Positions 45,773 to 54,240 of a stretch of DNA of 64,000 nucleotides are shown here, piece by piece; the stretch's first letter is position 1, and every line of letters begins with the position of its first letter. Source of the DNA: UBA2241 sp963777895 (lineage in GTDB: Bacteria > Actinomycetota > Thermoleophilia > UBA2241). A program made the position numbers and the translations under genes. The notes below the pieces were generated by a model. The model saw only the letters and a program-made list of their open reading frames with translations, did no database searches and was not told the DNA's origin. The stretch spans positions 248,001 to 312,000 of the forward strand of contig CAVZSF010000003.1 of NCBI GenBank assembly GCA_963777895.1. Direction: 5' to 3'.

Positions 45773-46774
45773 ATGAACGTCACGCTCGAGATAGAGCGCC
45801 TCTCGGACGGGCAGCCCAAGCCGGAGTGGATCTGCCCCGCCTGTCACGACGTGGCCCGTCTGGTGGACGTGCGCGCGAACCTCTCGGTGTGCCCGCACTG
45901 CGGCCACCACCTCCGCGTCGGCGCGCGCGAACGCATCACTCAGCTCGTGGACGACGGCACCTTCCGCGAGCTGTGGGTGAACGTTCGCACCCTCGACCCG
46001 CTGCAGTTCAGCGACCTCGAACGCTACCCTGACCGGCTGCGTGAGGCGCAGGCCAAGACCGGCCTGACCGAAGCCATCGTCACGGGCACCGCCCAGGTCG
46101 GCGGCAATGACTGCGTGCTCGCCGCCATGGACTTCGGCTTCATGGGCGGCAGCATGGGCAGCGTCGTCGGCGAGAAGCTCTGGCGCAGCGCCGAGCTCGC
46201 CGCCGAGGAGGATCTCCCCCTGGTCGCCGTCTGCACGTCGGGCGGCGCGCGCATGCAGGAGGGCATCCTCTCGCTCATGCAGATGGCCAAGACGAGCTGC
46301 GCGGTGGACCTGCTGAACGAGTCCGGCGTGCCCTTCGTCGCCGTCCTCGTCGATCCGTGTACCGGCGGCGTCGTGGCGAGCTTCGCCACGCTGGCCGACG
46401 TCTGCATCGCCGAACCGGGCGCGCGGCTCTATTTCAGCGGGCCGCGCGTCATCGAGCAGACCACGCGTGAGGCGCTGCCCGAAGGCTTCAGCACCGCGGA
46501 GCGCAACCTGGAGCTCGGCCATCTGGACGCGGTCGTCCCGCGGGCCGAGCTCAAGCAGAAGCTCGCCAACTACCTGGGACTGCTGAGAGGAGGTGAGAGC
46601 CCTGAGCGACGACAAGCACGACGACGTGGAGACCGCGGCAAAGGAGGGCTGGCTCAGGCAACGGCTGACCGAGCTCGGCAGATTGCCTCTTATGCCCGGC
46701 GTTCATTTGTCGGAGGAGATCGAGAAGCTGCAGACGCGGCTGAAGACCCTCCGGCACGAGAGACGCCGTCATGA
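45773..46774 (+). CDS. accD: Acetyl-CoA carboxylase carboxyltransferase beta subunit AccD (C-terminus uncertain)
   Basis: The N-terminal zinc ribbon has WICPACHD and LSVCPHCGHH. The crotonase-like core has GGARMQEGILSLMQMAKTS, followed by FVAVLVDPCTGGVVASFA and the end region AELKQKLANYLGLL. After about residue 274 the frame runs on for 60 codons of arginine-rich sequence that overlaps the AccA coding region, so the true end is probably near 46600. Either AccD reads through into AccA noise, or one extra base (for example in the AAG at 46615-46617) hides an AccD-AccA fusion. AccD with AccA transfers the carboxyl group from biotin to acetyl-CoA to give malonyl-CoA. Confidence 0.9.
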   Translation: MNVTLEIERLSDGQPKPEWICPACHDVARLVDVRANLSVCPHCGHHLRVGARERITQLVDDGTFRELWVNVRTLDPLQFSDLERYPDRLREAQAKTGLTEAIVTGTAQVGGNDCVLAAMDFGFMGGSMGSVVGEKLWRSAELAAEEDLPLVAVCTSGGARMQEGILSLMQMAKTSCAVDLLNESGVPFVAVLVDPCTGGVVASFATLADVCIAEPGARLYFSGPRVIEQTTREALPEGFSTAERNLELGHLDAVVPRAELKQKLANYLGLLRGGESPERRQARRRGDRGKGGLAQATADRARQIASYARRSFVGGDREAADAAEDPPARETPS

Positions 46775-47627
46775 CACCTGGCTGACCGTCGAGATCGCGC
46801 GGCACAAGGACCGTCCACGGACGCGCGATTACATCCGCAACCTGATCGAAGGCTTCGAGGAACTCAAGGGCGATCGCCTGCGGGCCGACGACCCCGCCAT
46901 CGTCGGCGGCATCGGCTGGTTCAACGGCCGGGCCGTGCTGGTGGTGGGACACCAGAAGGGCCGCACCCTCGACGAGCAGACCGTGCACAACTTCGGGATG
47001 GCCAGCCCCGAGGGCTACCGGAAGGCGCAGCGGCTCTTCACGCTGGCCGAGCGGCACCGCTTGGCGGTGCTCACCTTCGTGGACACGCCGGGCGCCTACC
47101 CGGGCGTGCGGGCGGAGGAGGGCGGGCAGGCGCGTGCCATCGCCGAGAGCATGCTGAAGATGGCGCGTCTGACCGTGCCGGTGGTCGCCACCGTGATCGG
47201 CGAGGGCGGCTCCGGCGGCGCCCTCGCGCTCGCCGTCGCCGACCGCGTGCTGATGCAGGAGAACGCGACCTACTCGGTGATCTCGCCGGAGGGCTGTGCC
47301 GCCATTCTCTGGCGCGACGCGGCCTTCGCTCCGCAGGCCGCGGAAGCGCTGTGTCCGACGGCCTCCCAGCTCCTCAAGCTGGACGTGATCGACAAGGTCG
47401 TCGAAGAGCCGCGCGGCGGCGCCCAGCACGACGGCGTTGAGGCGGCGAAGAAGGTCGGCGAGGCGATCACCGAGACGCTCGCGAAGCTCGACGAGATGGA
47501 CCCGGAGGAGCGTCGCCGTCAGCGCCGCGAGCGCTTCCGGCGGCTCGGTGTGTGGAACGACGCCGACGCCGCGCCGCACGTGCTTTCACCCATTCCCGAC
47601 ATGGGGCAGACGCCGCAGATCCCCTGA
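46593..47627 (+). CDS. accA: Acetyl-CoA carboxylase carboxyltransferase alpha subunit AccA
   Basis: The core is clear: HLSEEIEKLQTRL, RPRTRDYIRNLIEGFEE, VVGHQKGRTLDEQTVHNFGM, DTPGAYPGVRAEEGGQARAI and VIGEGGSGGALALAVAD. It forms the alpha2beta2 carboxyltransferase with AccD. The start is uncertain. A perfect AGGAGG (46588-46593) overlaps the GTG at 46593 and is better spaced for a CTG at 46602; an ATG at 46692 would lose part of the N-terminal helix. Fusion to AccD is also possible. The C-terminal 20 residues are Pro-rich. Confidence 0.93.
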   Translation: MRALSDDKHDDVETAAKEGWLRQRLTELGRLPLMPGVHLSEEIEKLQTRLKTLRHERRRHDTWLTVEIARHKDRPRTRDYIRNLIEGFEELKGDRLRADDPAIVGGIGWFNGRAVLVVGHQKGRTLDEQTVHNFGMASPEGYRKAQRLFTLAERHRLAVLTFVDTPGAYPGVRAEEGGQARAIAESMLKMARLTVPVVATVIGEGGSGGALALAVADRVLMQENATYSVISPEGCAAILWRDAAFAPQAAEALCPTASQLLKLDVIDKVVEEPRGGAQHDGVEAAKKVGEAITETLAKLDEMDPEERRRQRRERFRRLGVWNDADAAPHVLSPIPDMGQTPQIP

Positions 47628-47644
47628 GCCGCCCGCGGGGGCTT

Positions 47645-47673
47645 GGGCGCGGTCACCTGACGGCGCCGCGCCC
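47645..47673. terminator. GC hairpin after accA, between convergent genes
   Basis: The arms GGGCGCGG (47645-47652) and CCGCGCCC (47666-47673) pair perfectly around 13 bases, 17 bases after the accA stop. It lies in the 93-base gap between convergent accA and the subtilase gene. There is no T run, so the call rests on position. Confidence 0.45.
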
Positions 47674-47720
47674 GGCCGCTCTCGCGATCGAGACCCGGCC
47701 GGCCGTCGATGTTCCTCGAC

Positions 47721-50294
47721 TTACTCCACGATCAGCTGCCGCTCGCAGGTTCTGTTCGTCCATCTGTTGCTGGCCTCGTCCCGCGTCGCCCCGGCGATGT
47801 AGAGGTTGTACTCGCCTTTCGGCAGGTCGCACAGGAACCGGTAAGAGTGCCTGAACGGCCCGGGGGTCCATGGATCCGGGTACGCGGCCGCCTCCGTCCA
47901 TCCGATCTCGTGCCGCAGCACGACGTTGCCCGTCAACGCCGACCGGACGATGAGTACGCAGAAGACGGTCTCCGAGCGGTCATCGAGGGTGAACCTCACT
48001 CGCACCCTGCTTCCCCTCTCCACAGGATCGATCGGGCCCCACGCCTTCGTCGCCGGCCCCTCCGTGTCGATCAAGACCTGCTTCGACACGACAGCCGACC
48101 GATTGCCCGCTCCATCGATCGCGCGCGCCAGGACCCAGTGACGTCCATCGTTGCTGTGGTCCGCCGGCGCGTCGATGGTGACCTGCTGCATGGGCGCCCA
48201 GGTCAGGCCGTCGTCCAGGCTTCCCTCGATCACACCCGGGCCGGCCCCGCCTGCGTCGCTCATGGTGAACGTCAGCGTCACCGGCGCGTTTCTCCACGAT
48301 CCCGGGCCGTCGATGAAGGCCCGGGGCGGGATCACGTCGACGCCCTTTGGGTAGATCTGCCAGGCGAAGGCGTAGGGGCCACTGCCAACGTGCAGGTAGT
48401 ACCTGCCGGTGACAGTCGCCTTGTAGGCCAAACCCTCTGTGAAGCGGGACATCCACATCGCGCCTCCCGTTTTCGAGCCCGCCTTGAAGATGCTCACCGC
48501 GAAGTCGGTCAGGAGCGGGTCGGCGGGCGAGAGCTTCAGGATCTGCCCCGCGTCCATGTACACGCGATAGATGTCCACCCGGTCGGGCCACCCGGCCGTG
48601 CCCTTCACGGGCGAGGCCGGCAGGGGCAGGCCGGGCTCGGCATCGTCGGCTCCCAGCCTCGTGTCGAAGGTGACGGACACCGTCTTCATGTACTCGACAT
48701 TCCCGGCCCGGTCAGTTGAACGGAAGTCGACCGATCGTGTGGCGAGCATCCGCCAGGAAGCCTCCAGCCCGATGCGTGTCCCTTCCTTCCAGCGCCCTCC
48801 GTTCACCCTCCACTGCGTCGATGCGACACCCGAGCCGCCCGGTCCGTCGGCAGGGTACAGCTGCATCTCCACGTAGGTGTCGGCGTGAACGTCCGGGAAA
48901 CCGAGGGCGGTCGTCACCGGTGGGGTCACGTCGGTCGACGGGTCGGCCAGACCGAGAGCGGCGGCGGCGTCGAGTTCCCCGCCGCTCATGCAGACGCCCT
49001 CGAGCCATGGCTTGGGGCGCGTCGAATCGAGGATGGCCGCGATGCGCTGCTGCGCCGTCTCGCCGGGATAGAGCGCCGCGCGCAGGGCGACGGTCCCAGT
49101 CACCTGGGGCGTCGCCATCGACGTCCCCGACATGACTGCGTACGTTGCGCCTTTGAGGGTGCTGAGGATCCGGGTCCCCGGCGCGGCGATGTCGGTCGTC
49201 AGCACCCCCCAGTTCGAATAGCCGGCGAGGCGCTCGCCGTCGGCGGCGCAGACGGAGACGATGTTCGGGCAGTCGAAGCCCGAGGGGTAGTGGCTCCAGA
49301 CGTCGTCGTTCACCGAATCGTTGCCGGCCGAGGCGCAGAAGACGATGCCTGCTTCCCCCGCTGCCTTGACGGCGTTCCTCAGCGGAAGGCTGTCCTCCGG
49401 CCCGCCCCAGGATGCGTTGATGGCCACCACGTTGACGCCGTCGTCCACCTTCTCGTGGATCACGTAGTCGATGCACTCGATCGCGCCGGCGTCGTCGCCC
49501 CACCCCTGACATGAGAGGAACTTGAGCGCCATGACCTGGGCGTGCCAGCTGATGCCTGAGACGCCGGCACCGTCGCCTCCGACCGCGGCCATGATGCCGC
49601 TGGTGTGCGTGCCGTGGCCGTCGTCGTCCATCGGATGGACGTCGTTGTTCCACGCGTCGATGCCGTAGACGTCGTCGACGTAGCCGTTGCCGTCGTCGTC
49701 GATGCCGTTCCCGGCGGTCTCGCCGGGGTTATGCCAGACGTTGGGGGCGAGGTCGGGATGCAGGACGTCGACCCCCGTGTCGATGCTCGCCACAACGACG
49801 TCTGGGCTGCCGGTCGTGAAGTCCCACGCGTCGGGTGCGTTCACGGCGGCCAGGCCCCATTGCAGCGCCAGGCCGGGCTCCGTGAGCGGCACGGCGTCGA
49901 CATGGCGCAGATAGTTCGGGGCGACAGCGAGCACCGCCGGGTCCGAGCGCAGCGCTTCTGCCAGGGCCGCGGTCGTCTGGGTCGACGACGTGACGAGGAC
50001 CGTCCGGCGGAGGCCGTTCGCGTCGTGTGACAGCACACGCTCCACCCGGCCGCGGGCGGCGCGCACGGCGTACGTCCGTTGGGCTGCGGCGGTCTGCGCC
50101 TGGAACTGCACGATGAGTTCGCCGGGCACGTACGGGAGGGGCGCTCGCCCGTGGCCGCCCATCAGCTGAGAGGATTCCGGGTCGGCTGAGGACATCGAGG
50201 AAGTCCCCGAAAGCCCGGCGCTTGAGGCAGCTGCGACGGGTGAGAGCAAGGCGACGGCAATGAGCGCCGTGCCCGCGGCGTGGCGGAGCTTCAT
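47721..50294 (-). CDS. Secreted subtilisin-like (S8) serine protease
   Basis: An 857-residue secreted protein. A signal peptide (about 1-26) is followed by a propeptide-like region (PYVPGELIVQFQ, VLAVAPNYLRHV). The catalytic domain has Asp in VASIDTGVDVLHPDL, His in DDGHGTHTSGIMAAVGG, the oxyanion Asn region FCASAGNDSVND and Ser in MSGTSMATPQVTGTVALR. The C-terminal 380 residues hold beta domains (for example YYLHVGSGPYAFAWQIYPKG and GHWVLARAIDGAGNRS-type Ig folds). It is probably a degradative or processing exoprotease. A promoter lies at 50357-50384. The FAD oxidoreductase gene upstream is likely a separate unit. Confidence 0.93.
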   Translation of the reverse strand: MKLRHAAGTALIAVALLSPVAAASSAGLSGTSSMSSADPESSQLMGGHGRAPLPYVPGELIVQFQAQTAAAQRTYAVRAARGRVERVLSHDANGLRRTVLVTSSTQTTAALAEALRSDPAVLAVAPNYLRHVDAVPLTEPGLALQWGLAAVNAPDAWDFTTGSPDVVVASIDTGVDVLHPDLAPNVWHNPGETAGNGIDDDGNGYVDDVYGIDAWNNDVHPMDDDGHGTHTSGIMAAVGGDGAGVSGISWHAQVMALKFLSCQGWGDDAGAIECIDYVIHEKVDDGVNVVAINASWGGPEDSLPLRNAVKAAGEAGIVFCASAGNDSVNDDVWSHYPSGFDCPNIVSVCAADGERLAGYSNWGVLTTDIAAPGTRILSTLKGATYAVMSGTSMATPQVTGTVALRAALYPGETAQQRIAAILDSTRPKPWLEGVCMSGGELDAAAALGLADPSTDVTPPVTTALGFPDVHADTYVEMQLYPADGPGGSGVASTQWRVNGGRWKEGTRIGLEASWRMLATRSVDFRSTDRAGNVEYMKTVSVTFDTRLGADDAEPGLPLPASPVKGTAGWPDRVDIYRVYMDAGQILKLSPADPLLTDFAVSIFKAGSKTGGAMWMSRFTEGLAYKATVTGRYYLHVGSGPYAFAWQIYPKGVDVIPPRAFIDGPGSWRNAPVTLTFTMSDAGGAGPGVIEGSLDDGLTWAPMQQVTIDAPADHSNDGRHWVLARAIDGAGNRSAVVSKQVLIDTEGPATKAWGPIDPVERGSRVRVRFTLDDRSETVFCVLIVRSALTGNVVLRHEIGWTEAAAYPDPWTPGPFRHSYRFLCDLPKGEYNLYIAGATRDEASNRWTNRTCERQLIVE

Positions 50295-50356
50295 CCTGCG
50301 ACCCCCAGGTCCGGTGCCGCATGACGTCCCCCCAACGTCGTCACGTCGGCGAATCG

Positions 50357-50384
50357 AGTCTACAGGTGCCGCCCTACGATGCAA
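50357..50384 (-). promoter_or_regulatory. Probable promoter of the subtilase gene
   Basis: On the minus strand TTGCAT (50384-50379) and TAGACT (50362-50357) are 16 bases apart. Transcription would start about 55 bases before the ATG at 50294. The same gap also holds a small hairpin at 50395-50409, upstream of the promoter. Confidence 0.5.
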
Positions 50385-50443
50385 GGCGGAGCGACCGGTG
50401 CGAAACCGGCTGCAGGACTGAGGTGCAGAGGCGTGCGCGGCGA

Positions 50444-51712
50444 TCAGCCGGCGAAGCGGCTGAAGGCGTAGCGGTCGATCGGTACCTCGGGCTCGTCGCC
50501 GAGGACGACGGCCGCGATCGTCCGGCCGGTGATCGGGGCGCAGAGGATGCCATTGGGGCAGAAGCCGCAGGCGGTGACGACGTTGGGGAACTTCTCCAGG
50601 CGGCCGAGCACCGGCAGCAGGTCCTCCGTGAACCCCATCACGCCGCCCCACCAGCGGATGACGGCGGTATCGGCGAGTGAGGGGTGCACGCGGGCGGCCA
50701 TGTCGAGGACGATGCGCTGGATGTCGAGCGTCGTGGCGGCGCCCACGCTGTCGAGCAGGAAGTCGCCGTGCTTGTCCTGCGGCCTGGCGCCGCCGATGGT
50801 CAGGCCGCCGTGCCGCGTCTGGCGCCAGTAGATGTAGGGGCTGGCGCCGTACAGGCAGGCGACCTGCATGAGCGGCGGCAGCGGCTCGGTGACGAAGATC
50901 TGGCCCCGCTGGGGCCGGACGGGCACGTCGAGCCCCAGCGGGGCCAGGAACGGCCGCGTCCAGGGCTCGAGGGCGACGACCAGCTGCTCGCAGCGCACGT
51001 CGCCCTCGGGGGTGCGGACGCCGACGATGCGCCCGTCGACCGGGCCGCATTCGCTGCCGTCGTCGCGGCCCCGCCCCGCCGCGTGGCCGGTGACGCCGGC
51101 GAAGCGCCGGGGCTCGGCCGCGCTCACCACGCCGTCACTCTCGACGAGCAGCGCGGTCGCCGGCGTGTTCTGCCGCACGCGCGCGCCGTGGCGCGCGGCC
51201 GCCAGCGCCAGCGCGTAGCAGAGCAGCAGCGGGTTGACCTGGCCGTCCATGGGGCGGTGCCAGCCGCCCAGCGTGTTGTCGGGGAAGAGGGCGGAGAGAT
51301 CCTTGGCCTCGTCGCGGTCGAGCCAGCGCACCGGGTAGCCGAGCTTCTGGTGGCCGAGGAACTCCTCGTCGATCTCGTCCTTGTCGGCGTCGCCCTCGAG
51401 GATGATCTGCAGCGTTCCCGCCTGGAGGTATTCGACGTCGACGGCGGCGGTGTCGGCGAGCTCCTCGGCGAGCGCCGGCCACAGCTCCGCCGAGCGGTAG
51501 TAGTAGTCGACGAGCGGCGAGGCGGGATCGACGGCCGTGTCGAGCAGGCCGCCGTTGCGGCCGCTCGCTCCCTGGCCGATGTCGCCCGCCTCCAGGAGCA
51601 GCACGTCGGCGCCGCGCTTGGCGAGCTGGTGGGCGATCGAGCTGCCCGAGGCGCCCGCGCCGAGCACGACGATGTCGCACGAGGACGGCAGCGGCGCGAG
51701 GAGGTCGGACAT
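50444..51712 (-). CDS. FAD-dependent amine/amino-acid oxidoreductase (DAO family)
   Basis: A 422-residue flavoprotein. The N-terminal dinucleotide motif is IVVLGAGASGSSIAHQLA, followed by LLLEAGDIGQGASGRNGGLL, typical of DadA/glycine oxidase-like enzymes. The substrate domain has WHRPMDGQVNPLLLCYALA and the end has RWWGGVMGFTEDLLPVLG and CGFCPNGILCAPITGRTIA. Arg-Gly in RPQRGQIFVTEPL also fits. An insertion at about 205-228 is Gly/Arg-rich. The substrate may be an amino acid or N-methyl amino acid, but this is not predictable. It is divergent from the DrrA-type ABC gene with a 35-base gap. Confidence 0.87.
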   Translation of the reverse strand: MSDLLAPLPSSCDIVVLGAGASGSSIAHQLAKRGADVLLLEAGDIGQGASGRNGGLLDTAVDPASPLVDYYYRSAELWPALAEELADTAAVDVEYLQAGTLQIILEGDADKDEIDEEFLGHQKLGYPVRWLDRDEAKDLSALFPDNTLGGWHRPMDGQVNPLLLCYALALAAARHGARVRQNTPATALLVESDGVVSAAEPRRFAGVTGHAAGRGRDDGSECGPVDGRIVGVRTPEGDVRCEQLVVALEPWTRPFLAPLGLDVPVRPQRGQIFVTEPLPPLMQVACLYGASPYIYWRQTRHGGLTIGGARPQDKHGDFLLDSVGAATTLDIQRIVLDMAARVHPSLADTAVIRWWGGVMGFTEDLLPVLGRLEKFPNVVTACGFCPNGILCAPITGRTIAAVVLGDEPEVPIDRYAFSRFAG

Positions 51713-51747
51713 GGCCGGATGATATCAGCCGCGGCGCTTGGGCTAGG

Positions 51748-52716
51748 ATGACGGCCATGTCTCAGGAAGCCCCCACGGCGCCGCAACCGGGTTCGGCGAG
51801 CCCCGCGGACGAGGCGGTCATCAGCGTCCGGGACCTGCGCAAGGTGTACGGCCATCTCGCCGCCGTCGACGGCATCTCCTTCGCCGTCCGCCGCGGCGAG
51901 ATCTTCGGGCTGCTCGGCTCGAACGGTGCCGGCAAGACGACGACGGTGGAGTGCGTGCAAGGCCTGCGGACGCCGACGTCGGGCACGGTGCGGGTCCTCG
52001 GTCAGGACCCGCGCACGCATCTCGGTGCCCTACGCGGCCGGATGGGCTGCCAGCTGCAGGAGTCGCGCCTGCCCGACCACCTCAAGGTGTGGGAGGCGCT
52101 CGACCTGTTCGCCCGGTTCACGCCGGGAGCGACCGACTGGCGCGTCCTCCTCGAGCAGTGGGGCCTCACCGAGAAGCGCGACGCCTCGTTCGCGAGCCTG
52201 TCGGGAGGCCAGCGCCAGAGGCTCTTCATCGCGCTGGCCCTCGTGAGCGAACCCGAGGTCGTCTTCCTCGACGAGATGACGACCGGCCTGGACCCGGCGG
52301 CGCGGCGCGTGGCCTGGGACCTCATCGAACGCATCCGCGACCGGGGCACGACGGTGGTGCTCGTGACTCACTTCATGGACGAGGCGGAGCGGCTCTGCGA
52401 CCGTGTCGCCGTCGTGGACAAGGGCAAGATCGTCGCGCTCGACACGCCGCGCGGCCTCGTGGTGCGCTACGACCCGTTCGAGCAGGTCGTCTTCACCTAC
52501 GAGGACGCGGAGATCGACTGGCTCGAACGGGTCCCCGGCGCCCGCACGGTGACGCGGCGCGGCCCGCGCGTCGTCGTCGAGGGCACGGGTCCGCTGCTGG
52601 CTCACGTCGCCGCGGCGCTCGTGGCGCGGGGCTCGACGCCCGAGGACCTGCGCGTGATCGAGCCCTCGCTCGAGGACGTCTTCCTCAAGCTCACCGGTCA
52701 CCTGGTCGAGGACTGA
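51748..52716 (+). CDS. ABC-2 type exporter ATPase (DrrA-like)
   Basis: A 322-residue ATPase. Walker A is GSNGAGKTTTVE, the Q-loop is GCQLQESRLPDH, the signature LSGGQRQR and Walker B VVFLDEMTTGLD. Glu-Met replaces the common Glu-Pro after Walker B, as in many DrrA-type proteins. The C-terminal 80 residues include PSLEDVFLKLTG, the DrrA end motif. It pairs with the permease encoded seven bases downstream. The exported compound is unknown. Confidence 0.9.
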   Translation: MTAMSQEAPTAPQPGSASPADEAVISVRDLRKVYGHLAAVDGISFAVRRGEIFGLLGSNGAGKTTTVECVQGLRTPTSGTVRVLGQDPRTHLGALRGRMGCQLQESRLPDHLKVWEALDLFARFTPGATDWRVLLEQWGLTEKRDASFASLSGGQRQRLFIALALVSEPEVVFLDEMTTGLDPAARRVAWDLIERIRDRGTTVVLVTHFMDEAERLCDRVAVVDKGKIVALDTPRGLVVRYDPFEQVVFTYEDAEIDWLERVPGARTVTRRGPRVVVEGTGPLLAHVAAALVARGSTPEDLRVIEPSLEDVFLKLTGHLVED

Positions 52717-52723
52717 TGGCACG

Positions 52724-53473
52724 ATGAGCGCCCTGCTGAAGCTCGCGTGGATCGAGCTGAAGCTCTTCATGCGCGAGCCGACCACGATCGTCTTCACCTT
52801 CGCCTTCCCCATCGTCCTGCTCTTCGTGCTGGGCGAGATCTTCGGAGAGCAGTCCACGCGCACCGGGGAGAGGATCTTTGGCGGATGGGGGGCGATGAAC
52901 TACTACGTGCCGGCCTACTTCGGCGTGGTCGCCATGTCGGTCGGACTGATCATGCTGCCCGCCAGGCTCACGGCGTACCGCACCGGCGGCGTGCTGCGGC
53001 GCTTCCGTGCCTCGCTCGTGCCGATCTGGGCGGTACTCGGGTCGCAGGTCATCGCGGCGCTGGTGCTCGGCGGCGTGGGGGCCGTGCTGGTGTGGGGCGC
53101 GGCGAGCCTCGCGTACGACGTGCACGTGCCTGTCGCGGCCGGGCAGGTCGTCCTCGGCTTCCTGCTCACCTCGTCGGCTTTCGCGGCGATCGGCGCCCTG
53201 CTCGGCGCCGCGCTGCCGTCGACGCGCGCCGCGCAGGGCGCCGGCCTCATGCTCTTCTTCGTCATGCTCTTCCTCTCGGGTGCCGGACCGCCGACCGAGG
53301 TGATGAGCGACCGCATGCGCCGCATCGGCGACTTCCTGCCGCTCACCTACGCGATCGAGGCGATGCAGAAGGGCTGGAACACGACCGGCTGGGACGTCCC
53401 TGGAATGATGGTGCTCGCGGTGATCACGCTGGTCGCCGGTTGGCTCGCGCTGCGCGTGTACCGCTGGGGCTGA
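52724..53473 (+). CDS. ABC-2 type exporter permease (DrrB-like)
   Basis: A 249-residue membrane protein with six helices. The N-terminal amphipathic part LAWIELKLFMREPTTIVFTF is typical of ABC-2 permeases. Later helices include FAAIGALLGAALPSTRAAQG and the end region ERGDFLPLTYAIEAMQKGW-type pattern, here IGDFLPLTYAIEAMQ. It forms the export channel with the upstream ATPase. It converges on the glutaredoxin-DUF302 gene. Confidence 0.9.
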   Translation: MSALLKLAWIELKLFMREPTTIVFTFAFPIVLLFVLGEIFGEQSTRTGERIFGGWGAMNYYVPAYFGVVAMSVGLIMLPARLTAYRTGGVLRRFRASLVPIWAVLGSQVIAALVLGGVGAVLVWGAASLAYDVHVPVAAGQVVLGFLLTSSAFAAIGALLGAALPSTRAAQGAGLMLFFVMLFLSGAGPPTEVMSDRMRRIGDFLPLTYAIEAMQKGWNTTGWDVPGMMVLAVITLVAGWLALRVYRWG

Positions 53474-53480
53474 GAGCGCA

Positions 53481-54113
53481 TCAGAGCTTGGCGAAGACCT
53501 TCTCGAGCCGCTCGCGCAGCGAGGTCTGGAGTCTGTTGAGCGGCGGCTCGCCGAAGAGCCAGACAGACGCGACGGGATCCACCGCGACGACACGGGTCCC
53601 ACCTTCGGCGCCGACCAGCGAGATGGGGATGGCGAGCGCGGAGGGGGCGGCGGCGTCGAGCTCGACGGCCTTCGCCGCCGCCGCCGGCACGGCCACGTAG
53701 AGCAGGTGGTAGTCCTCCGGCAGGCGGTCGCTCACCGCGGCGCCCTCGATCTCGGCGAGCACGATGAAGCCATTCTCGTCGAGGGCGTCCTTCAAGCGGG
53801 CGAGCGTCTCAGGCGGCGTCAGGGGCACGAGCTTCTCGTGCCGGTACGCCGCCTTCGCGACCTGCTCTTCTGCGTCGGGCGCCGGCGGGTAGCGCTCGCG
53901 CAGGTGCTGGATGATCGGGTCCGAGCCCGAGATCACCAGCTCGTCGTCCTGCAGCAGGGGGACGACGTTCTGCCCCGAGAGCGCGACGATCTCGGCGCGG
54001 TCGTCGTGGCTCGCCCTGACGTTGACGATCGTCGCCGTCAGGCCAAGCTCGGTGAGGACCTGCCGCACCCGGTGACACGCCGGGCACCATTCTGCCTGGT
54101 ACAGCGTGAGCAT
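53481..54113 (-). CDS. Glutaredoxin-like domain fused to a DUF302-like domain
   Basis: About 210 residues from the ATG at 54113. The N-terminal 75 residues are a thioredoxin-fold domain with the active-site pair CPAC in YQAEWCPACHRVRQVL and the cis-Pro region QNVVPLLQDD. The C-terminal part from about 105 (GFIVLAEIEGAAVSDRLPED, VAVDPVASVWLFGEPP) follows the DUF302 pattern. A redox or thiol-transfer role is likely, but no partner is evident. It is divergent from the MMPL gene. Confidence 0.82.
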   Translation of the reverse strand: MLTLYQAEWCPACHRVRQVLTELGLTATIVNVRASHDDRAEIVALSGQNVVPLLQDDELVISGSDPIIQHLRERYPPAPDAEEQVAKAAYRHEKLVPLTPPETLARLKDALDENGFIVLAEIEGAAVSDRLPEDYHLLYVAVPAAAAKAVELDAAAPSALAIPISLVGAEGGTRVVAVDPVASVWLFGEPPLNRLQTSLRERLEKVFAKL

Positions 54114-54240
54114 CCCGCGTCTCCTCGGCGTAGCGCGCCCCGCCAGCCTTGCGGAGGGCTGCCCGGCCGGCGCCGGCCGGAGCTGGAGTCTCGCACCAAC
54201 CGTTCGGCCCTTGCAAGGCTCGGGGCTGGGTAGGTGGTCG

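Noticed and set aside
50300..50440. A structured leader of the subtilase gene as a riboswitch
   Set aside because: A small hairpin (CCGGT-GCGAA-ACCGG at 50395-50409) resembles part of a cobalamin aptamer, but the other conserved blocks are missing and it lies upstream of the likely promoter.
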